Below are positions 59,029 to 64,000 of a stretch of DNA of 64,000 bases, piece by piece (position 1 is the first letter of the stretch; each line of letters begins with the position of its first letter). The stretch spans positions 1 through 64,000 of the forward strand of contig JADYYP010000064.1 in assembly GCA_020853575.1 (NCBI GenBank). The letters are read 5' to 3'. The translations under genes were made by a program, and so were the position numbers. Source of the DNA: Planctomycetota bacterium (GTDB lineage Bacteria; Planctomycetota; UBA1135; GCA-002686595). The notes under the pieces are model-generated. The model was not told where the DNA came from, did not search any database, and was given only the letters and a program-made list of their open reading frames with translations.

Positions 59029-60033
59029 TCAGATCAAGCGTCGCGCGCGCATCCACTCCACGGTCTCGCGCAGCACCTGGACGAATGGCCGCGGACTCCA
59101 ACCGAGCTCGGCCCGCGCACGCCGGGCGTCGAATCGAAAGTGCGCGCCGAGCATGCGCACCGCAGTCGGGGTCAGCAGCTTGGGAGGTGCGACGATGTCC
59201 ACCAGCGCGGAGCCGAGGCCCACGGCGCGCCACAGCGCTCGCGGAGCCGGCCAACGCGGCGGCGGCACTCCCAGGACCTCCGCCGCGACGCGGAACGAGT
59301 CGATCGAGCGCCACACGGATTCGGTCAACAGGTAGCGCCGGCCGCGCGCGCCGCGCTCGAGCGCCAGCAGACAGCCAGCGACGACGTCCTCGACTCCGAC
59401 GACCGACAGCGAGCCCGGCGGCACGTACGGCAAGCGCGGGCCGTGCGCGATCTGCCGCAGGAACTTGAGCGTGTTCGGTCCGCGCGCGCCGCCGCCGAAA
59501 ATCGCGCCTGGGTTGACCACCACGAGATCGAGCTCGCCCGCGGCGCCGAGCGCCAACTCCTCCGCCGCGCGCTTGGTGTCGGTGTAGGCACACGCGAGCT
59601 CGGCGCCGTTGTAGGGCGCATCCTCGTCGAGCAGCTCATCGGCACGCGCGTGGCCGACGGTGACCACCGACGACACGTGCAGCACACGTCCCACTCCGTG
59701 ACGGCGACAGGCCTCGAGCACGTTGCGCGTGCCACCCACGTTGACGCGCTCTTGCAGCGCGCGGTCGCGAGTTTGGTAGCTGATCACGGCCCCGGCGTGG
59801 ATCACCAGCGGACGGACCGGGCTGCGCTCGCACACGCGCGCAACGGCGCGTTCGACCGAAGGCGCGTCCACCAGGTCGCCGTCGCGCCAGTGCACGCGCG
59901 AACCGTCGACGGCCGAGCGGTCGGAGGAGGGCCGCGCGAGCGCGTGGACCGTGTACTCGCGGCGCAGGAGCTCCGCGACCAACGCCGCGCCGACGAAACC
60001 CGTGGCGCCGGTGACGAGCACGTGCGGCTTCAT
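59029..60033 (-). CDS. NAD-dependent epimerase/dehydratase (SDR family)
   Basis: 334 residues. The N-terminal VTGATGFVGAALVAELL (Rossmann Gly motif), GDLVD, INVGGT-like VNVGGTRNVLEAC, HVSSV and the catalytic YTDTK (Tyr and Lys three apart) all occur as in extended SDR enzymes. The C-terminal half matches dihydroflavonol reductase/3-beta-HSD-like members. It probably reduces or epimerises a lipid or sugar substrate with NAD(P). ATG overlaps the kinase stop (ATGA). Confidence 0.9.
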   Translation of the reverse strand: MKPHVLVTGATGFVGAALVAELLRREYTVHALARPSSDRSAVDGSRVHWRDGDLVDAPSVERAVARVCERSPVRPLVIHAGAVISYQTRDRALQERVNVGGTRNVLEACRRHGVGRVLHVSSVVTVGHARADELLDEDAPYNGAELACAYTDTKRAAEELALGAAGELDLVVVNPGAIFGGGARGPNTLKFLRQIAHGPRLPYVPPGSLSVVGVEDVVAGCLLALERGARGRRYLLTESVWRSIDSFRVAAEVLGVPPPRWPAPRALWRAVGLGSALVDIVAPPKLLTPTAVRMLGAHFRFDARRARAELGWSPRPFVQVLRETVEWMRARRLI

Positions 60034-62003
60034 GCGCTCGGTGCGCGTGGCAAGCACACTCGCGCGATCGTGCCCGGTCCAGGTTCGGCGGCTACGAGCT
60101 CGATGCGACCACCGTGGTCCTCGACCACGCGCTTGGCGATCGCGAGTCCCAGTCCGGTGCCCTTGCTGCGCGTGGTGAAGTAGGGCTCGAACAGGCGCGA
60201 GCGCACCTCCTCCGGGAGGCCCGAGCCCCAATCGCGCACACTCAACTCCAGCTCGCCGCCAGCGCTGGCGATCTCCGCGCGCAGGCGACCACCGTTCGGC
60301 ATGGCCTCGAGCGCGTTCGAGACCAGGTTCATCAGCACCCTGCGCAGCAGCGCGGCGTCTCCGAGCACGACAGCCGGGATCGAGAGCAGCTCGAGCTCGA
60401 CGCCCAACTCGCCGGCGTAGGCACGGTTGAGCTCGAGCACCTGAGCGAGCAGCTCCGCCAGGTCGACGCGCTCGCGCACGGGCTTGCGCGCACCCGTCAA
60501 GGCGTGGAAGTCGCTCGCGATCTCGCGCAAGTGCGCCACCTGGCGTTGCACGATGTCGACCGTGCGTTCGAAGATCGCGTCGAACTCGGGGCTGCGCTCG
60601 TCCCTGGCTCGCTTGGCGACGTCGATCGAGATCTGGATCGGGGTCAGCGGGTTCTTGATGTCGTGCGCGACCTGCCGAGCCATCTCGCGCCAGGCGGCGT
60701 CCTTCTCGGCGCGCACGAGCCTCTCGCGGTTCTCTTTGAGCTCCTGGGTCATCGTGTTGAGCGCTCCGGCGAGCTCGCCGAGCTCGTCGCGCGTGCTGAC
60801 CGCGACGCGCCCGTCGAGATCGCCGGCGCCGACGCGCAGGGCGTGCTCGCGCAGCGCCAAGATCGGTGCCGTGGTGCGCCGCGCGATGACCATCGTCCAC
60901 ACCACGGCGACGAGCAACACCACCAGCGTCGCCTTGAACAGCAGCGCACGCAGCTCGCGCACGCCGGTGAAGATGTCGTCGTTGTCGATGCCCACGCCGA
61001 CGATCCAGCCGAAGCCACCGTCCTCGCGTGCCTTGGTGTGCTTGAAGGCCGCGTTCTTGCGCCGCCCGAAGAACTCGTACTCGGGGTACAGGCCCCAATC
61101 GGACGCCCGCGCGGCCTCGACCATCTGCGGCAAACGGATGCGCGCGCTGCGCGAGACGCTCTCGCCGTAGAGGCTCGTGTCGCGGTGCGCCAGGATCGTG
61201 TCGGCGTCGGATTTCCAGATCCAACCGTAGGCCGAGGGGAATTCGTCCGGGCCGACCAGGCCCTGGAAGTAGCTCTTGAGCACCGGACTCTCGACCTCGT
61301 CCTGCATGCGGCTCCAGTTGACCAGCGTGTACAGCACGCCCATGAATCGCTCGGACATCTCGGGATGGTCCGCGTCGCGCGGCCAGTACACCGGCGACGC
61401 GAAGCCGATGTGGTAGTTCTCCGCGCTCGCGGGATCGTCCGGCGCGTGAGGCGGCAGCAGATCGCTGCGGTGTTGGTCGACGGCGAAGCGCTGGCCGGTC
61501 TTGGCGGCTTCGAACCACACCTCGTGGGCGTAGTTTTGGGTCGCGAGGGCGGTGCGCACCTCGGGTGCCAGGGGACGGCCGACCCGATCGAGCGTGTTGC
61601 TCGCGACGAAGCGTCCGTCGGCCGCGACCAGCAAGAACAAGTCGTAGTCGCGCTTGGAGAGCACCCAGTTGTCGAATTGATCCGCTTGCGTCCCGCGCAT
61701 CATCACGCGGTCCTCGGGCTTCTCGCCCTCGAGCTCTCCGGCCTCCTCGCGCAGCGCCTCGTCGAGCGCCATGTAGCTGCCGGGGTCGGCGGCGAGCAGC
61801 GCGGTGTTGGTGTTGAACTCCTCGATGTCGCGGTCGACGCGCAACGCGAGGTCGGCCGCCAGCCCCTTCAAGGAGTACAGCACGACGTCCTTCGACAAGC
61901 GCCCGGCCATCTCGTGGTCGACGAACAGCGCGAAGCCCAAGAAGGGCAACACGACCGCGGCCAGCACGGCGAGCAGGAACTTGGTGGAGATGCGGCGGAT
62001 CAA
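60030..62003 (-). CDS. NtrY-like sensor histidine kinase
   Basis: 657 residues from a TTG (LIRRISTKFLLAVLAA); an ATG at 62069 would add 22 residues reaching toward the divergent gene, so the start is uncertain. Two membrane segments (FLLAVLAAVVLPFLGFALFV and ALLFKATLVVLLVAVVWTMVI) frame a large periplasmic sensor region of dCache type with QVDQHRSDLL-like elements. Then come HAMP, the H-box VAHDIKNPLTPIQISIDVAK (phospho-His), the N-box LMNLVSNALEAM and the G-boxes RDWGSGLPEE and GTGLGLAIAK. The NPLTPI variant is characteristic of NtrY-type kinases. No response regulator gene is next to it; the epimerase follows. Confidence 0.9.
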   Translation of the reverse strand: MIRRISTKFLLAVLAAVVLPFLGFALFVDHEMAGRLSKDVVLYSLKGLAADLALRVDRDIEEFNTNTALLAADPGSYMALDEALREEAGELEGEKPEDRVMMRGTQADQFDNWVLSKRDYDLFLLVAADGRFVASNTLDRVGRPLAPEVRTALATQNYAHEVWFEAAKTGQRFAVDQHRSDLLPPHAPDDPASAENYHIGFASPVYWPRDADHPEMSERFMGVLYTLVNWSRMQDEVESPVLKSYFQGLVGPDEFPSAYGWIWKSDADTILAHRDTSLYGESVSRSARIRLPQMVEAARASDWGLYPEYEFFGRRKNAAFKHTKAREDGGFGWIVGVGIDNDDIFTGVRELRALLFKATLVVLLVAVVWTMVIARRTTAPILALREHALRVGAGDLDGRVAVSTRDELGELAGALNTMTQELKENRERLVRAEKDAAWREMARQVAHDIKNPLTPIQISIDVAKRARDERSPEFDAIFERTVDIVQRQVAHLREIASDFHALTGARKPVRERVDLAELLAQVLELNRAYAGELGVELELLSIPAVVLGDAALLRRVLMNLVSNALEAMPNGGRLRAEIASAGGELELSVRDWGSGLPEEVRSRLFEPYFTTRSKGTGLGLAIAKRVVEDHGGRIELVAAEPGPGTIARVCLPRAPSA

Positions 62004-62098
62004 CGCGCGCCCTTGTGGGTCGAAGCCGTTGGATCGAGGTCGAGCGCAGTACGATGGCTCGCCGAGCATCGAACCCCACGCGCTCCTGCGCCGCAAGC

Positions 62099-63187
62099 AT
62101 GTCGACGAGTCTCCGCGCGCCCGAAAGCCGCATCGCCATCGTGCGCCTGTCGCACCTGGGCGACATCGTGCTCACGCTACCCCTGTTCCACGCACTGCGC
62201 GGGGCGTTCCCGGGTGCTCGGATCGCGTGGGTCGCGCAAGCGGAGTTCGCGCCGCTGCTCGAGGGCTTGCCGGGTCTCGAGCACGTGATCCGCTTCGAGC
62301 GCCGCGGTGGCGCGCAGGCCTGGCTGCGCCTGCGCGAGGACCTGGCGCGATTCGCGCCCGAGCTGGCGATCGACGCGCAGGGCAACCTGAAGAGCGGCTT
62401 CGCGTTGCTCGCCAGCGGTGCGCAGCGGCGCGTCGGACCCGCGCGCGCCGACTACCGCGAGCGCTGGGGCGCCTTCGCGGCGACCGAGCACGCCGCCGCG
62501 GTCGATGGAACCAGCGAGCACGCGATGGAGCGCACGTTGGCCTTGTGCCGCCACGTGGCGGGCCATACCGAGGTCCGGCGCGATCCCGCGTCGACCGCCG
62601 TCGAGCTGGCCGGCGCGGAGCGCGAGTTCGCGGCGCGCGTCGGCGCCGACGCCGCGGTGCTCCTGCAGCTCTCGCCCGCGAGAGACGTGCGCTCGTGGCC
62701 CGTCCAGCGCTGCGCCGAGCTCGTGCTCGCATGCGCGCGCCAGGGACGTCGCGTGCTCGCGCTTTCGGGGCCATCCGAAGCGCGCGAGGGACTCGAGCTG
62801 CAAGCGCGGCTGGGCGAGCAACCCGGTGTCCAGCATTGGATCGCTCAACGCGGGCTGCGCGAGCTCGCGGCCTTCTTCAGCGTGGCCGCGCGACACGGAG
62901 CACAGTACGTCGGTTGCGACACCGGTCCGACGCACCTGGCGGCCGCCTGCGGACTCCCGGTGACCGTGCTGTGCGGGCCGCACTCGCATCTGCGCACCGG
63001 GCCGTGGCCCGTCGCGCGCCCGGCGCCTCTCGAGGTCGGCCCGCACCGCGCCGTACGCGCCGCGGCTCAACCCGCATGTGCTCCGTGCTTCGCGCGCAAG
63101 TGTCGCAACGCGGAGGGAGCCGTGTGCATGAGCGCGCTCGCTGTCGACGATGTGCGCATGGCGCTGGCCGCGCGCTCGAGCCCATAA
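62099..63187 (+). CDS. Family 9 glycosyltransferase (heptosyltransferase-like)
   Basis: 362 residues. Landmarks are the N-terminal IAIVRLSHLGDIVLTLPLFH, DAQGNLKSG in the first domain, and QLSPARDVRSWPVQRCAELV and YVGCDTGPTHLAAACGLPV in the second, the signatures of GT9 heptosyltransferases that add heptose or similar sugars to lipopolysaccharide core. The C-terminus has CAPCFARKC, a Cys cluster also seen in this family (often with CMxxI). It argues for a Gram-negative envelope with core sugars. It is divergent from the sensor kinase gene (95 bases). Confidence 0.9.
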   Translation: MSTSLRAPESRIAIVRLSHLGDIVLTLPLFHALRGAFPGARIAWVAQAEFAPLLEGLPGLEHVIRFERRGGAQAWLRLREDLARFAPELAIDAQGNLKSGFALLASGAQRRVGPARADYRERWGAFAATEHAAAVDGTSEHAMERTLALCRHVAGHTEVRRDPASTAVELAGAEREFAARVGADAAVLLQLSPARDVRSWPVQRCAELVLACARQGRRVLALSGPSEAREGLELQARLGEQPGVQHWIAQRGLRELAAFFSVAARHGAQYVGCDTGPTHLAAACGLPVTVLCGPHSHLRTGPWPVARPAPLEVGPHRAVRAAAQPACAPCFARKCRNAEGAVCMSALAVDDVRMALAARSSP

Positions 63188-63197
63188 TCTCCGCCCC

Positions 63198-63923
63198 ATG
63201 CGGATGTGGCACTACTTCCTGGTCGGAGCGCTGCTGTTGGTCCCGGCGCTGCTGGTCACGGTCGTCTTGGGATTGACCTTCGACGAATCGTCGCTGCACC
63301 TGTGGGCGGGACTGTTCACGGCGGCCTTGGGTGTCGGCGTGCACACGCTGGTGATCCTGTTCATGCTGATCACCGGGCGCGTCTTGCGCGAGGCGATCAA
63401 GGCGCGCCGGCTGCCGCCGGAGTTCCTGGTCGAGCTCAATGCGTTCTTCTCGCGCAAGAGCGCCTACCCACTCGCCGGCCTGGGCGCGGCTTCGCTGGTC
63501 GCGGCGGGCGTGCTGGGCTACAGCGCCCGTGGATTCGGGATTTCATCGGCCTGGCACTGGCTGGTGGGCCTGGGCGCGCTGATGGCAAACCTGTGGGCGC
63601 TGCAGGAGGAGTACAAGGCACTGCGCGAGAACCAGCGTCTGGTCGATCGCGCCGCGGGCGAGCTCGACCGGCTCGACCGCGAGCGCGAGGCCGACGGAGC
63701 GCCGACTCCGCCCGAGCCTCCGCCGGCGCCGTGGATCAGCGTGCGCAACGGTTGGACGCTGGCCATCGCGCCCTGGCTCCCCTACCTGTATCGATCGATC
63801 ATCGTCGCGCGCGGCGACTTCGAGCGCGTCAGCGTGCACCCGTGGCTCGAGCTCTCGTTGCTCGGAGTGCTGGTGTTGATGCTCGCGCGCCGCAAGCCGT
63901 CCACTGCCTCGGACGCGCGCTGA
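63198..63923 (+). CDS. Membrane protein, 241 aa
   Basis: Begins 10 bases after the glycosyltransferase stop, so it is likely co-transcribed. There are three or four membrane segments: WHYFLVGALLLVPALLVTVVL, WAGLFTAALGVGVHTLVILFML, PLAGLGAASLVAAGVLGYSA, and one near residue 220 (LELSLLGVLVLMLA). Between them is a charged helical stretch (QEEYKALRENQRLVDRAAGE) and a proline-rich cytoplasmic link. I do not recognise the family. Confidence 0.75.
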   Translation: MRMWHYFLVGALLLVPALLVTVVLGLTFDESSLHLWAGLFTAALGVGVHTLVILFMLITGRVLREAIKARRLPPEFLVELNAFFSRKSAYPLAGLGAASLVAAGVLGYSARGFGISSAWHWLVGLGALMANLWALQEEYKALRENQRLVDRAAGELDRLDREREADGAPTPPEPPPAPWISVRNGWTLAIAPWLPYLYRSIIVARGDFERVSVHPWLELSLLGVLVLMLARRKPSTASDAR

Positions 63924-63936
63924 CTTCGCGCCGTGC

Positions 63937-63999
63937 TCAGCGTTGCGGCTGCTCGCCAGCCGGCGGAGTGTGGGCCGCTTCGAGCGCCTGTGCGCGCAC
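63937..63999 (-). CDS. Partial gene, C-terminal end only
   Basis: A leftward frame is open from the right edge to a TGA at 63939-63937, showing 20 residues ending AGEQPQR, with normal GC-rich third positions. It is too short to identify. It converges with the membrane protein gene. Confidence 0.35.
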   Translation of the reverse strand: MRAQALEAAHTPPAGEQPQR

Positions 64000-64000
64000 G

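Overview
The window is one stretch of a very GC-rich (about 70% by eye) bacterial chromosome. The gene content suggests an aerobic Gram-negative bacterium of the Planctomycetota or a relative: a large secreted protein built of carboxypeptidase-regulatory-like repeats, an EF-hand secreted protein, a caa3/A2-type cytochrome oxidase cluster with a separate dihaem cytochrome c, and many secreted proteins of no known family. The phylum is an inference from gene style; no rRNA or other marker is present.

Layout. 1-5080 is a compact leftward array of 13 small genes (SEC-C zinc protein, cytosine-C5 methyltransferase, HNH nuclease, adenine/N4-cytosine methyltransferase, unknowns). Every one starts with GTG or TTG, and nearly all overlap their neighbour by 4 bases. 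It looks like an early region of a prophage or other integrated element, and it ends at a hairpin-rich gap (5081-5492). From 5493 on the genes are ordinary chromosomal ones: a Nudix hydrolase, a molybdopterin oxidoreductase followed by an AhpD-like protein, an M1 aminopeptidase, a DegT aminotransferase, Lon, an asparaginase-type Ntn hydrolase, an M28 peptidase, mtnP, truD, an RluA-type synthase, hpt, an ADP-ribose pyrophosphatase and an unusual NtrC-like regulator. 30732-40351 is a leftward respiratory cluster: cytochrome c, coxB, coxA, ctaA, ctaB, coxC, coxD, SCO, DUF420, a small membrane selenoprotein and a beta-propeller. 40669-63999 holds a YgfZ-like protein, an amino-acid dehydrogenase and aminotransferase, galK, secreted foldase and phospholipase-D-like proteins, the giant repeat protein, an NtrY-like sensor kinase, an epimerase and a family 9 glycosyltransferase.

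The main result is two genes that simple translation breaks in two at an in-frame TGA but which read as selenoproteins. In the AhpD-like gene (6567-7148, minus) the TGA replaces the second cysteine of the CxxCxxxH redox site, giving CxxU. A perfect 7-bp hairpin stands 17 nt downstream. In the small membrane protein at the end of the cytochrome oxidase cluster (31827-32168, minus) the TGA gives UxxC just after a signal sequence. It is followed by a 6-bp hairpin with a GGUC loop, the apical loop of the classic bacterial SECIS. The second protein looks like an undescribed selenoprotein tied to cytochrome oxidase assembly. The selA/B/C/D genes needed to decode it are not in this window.
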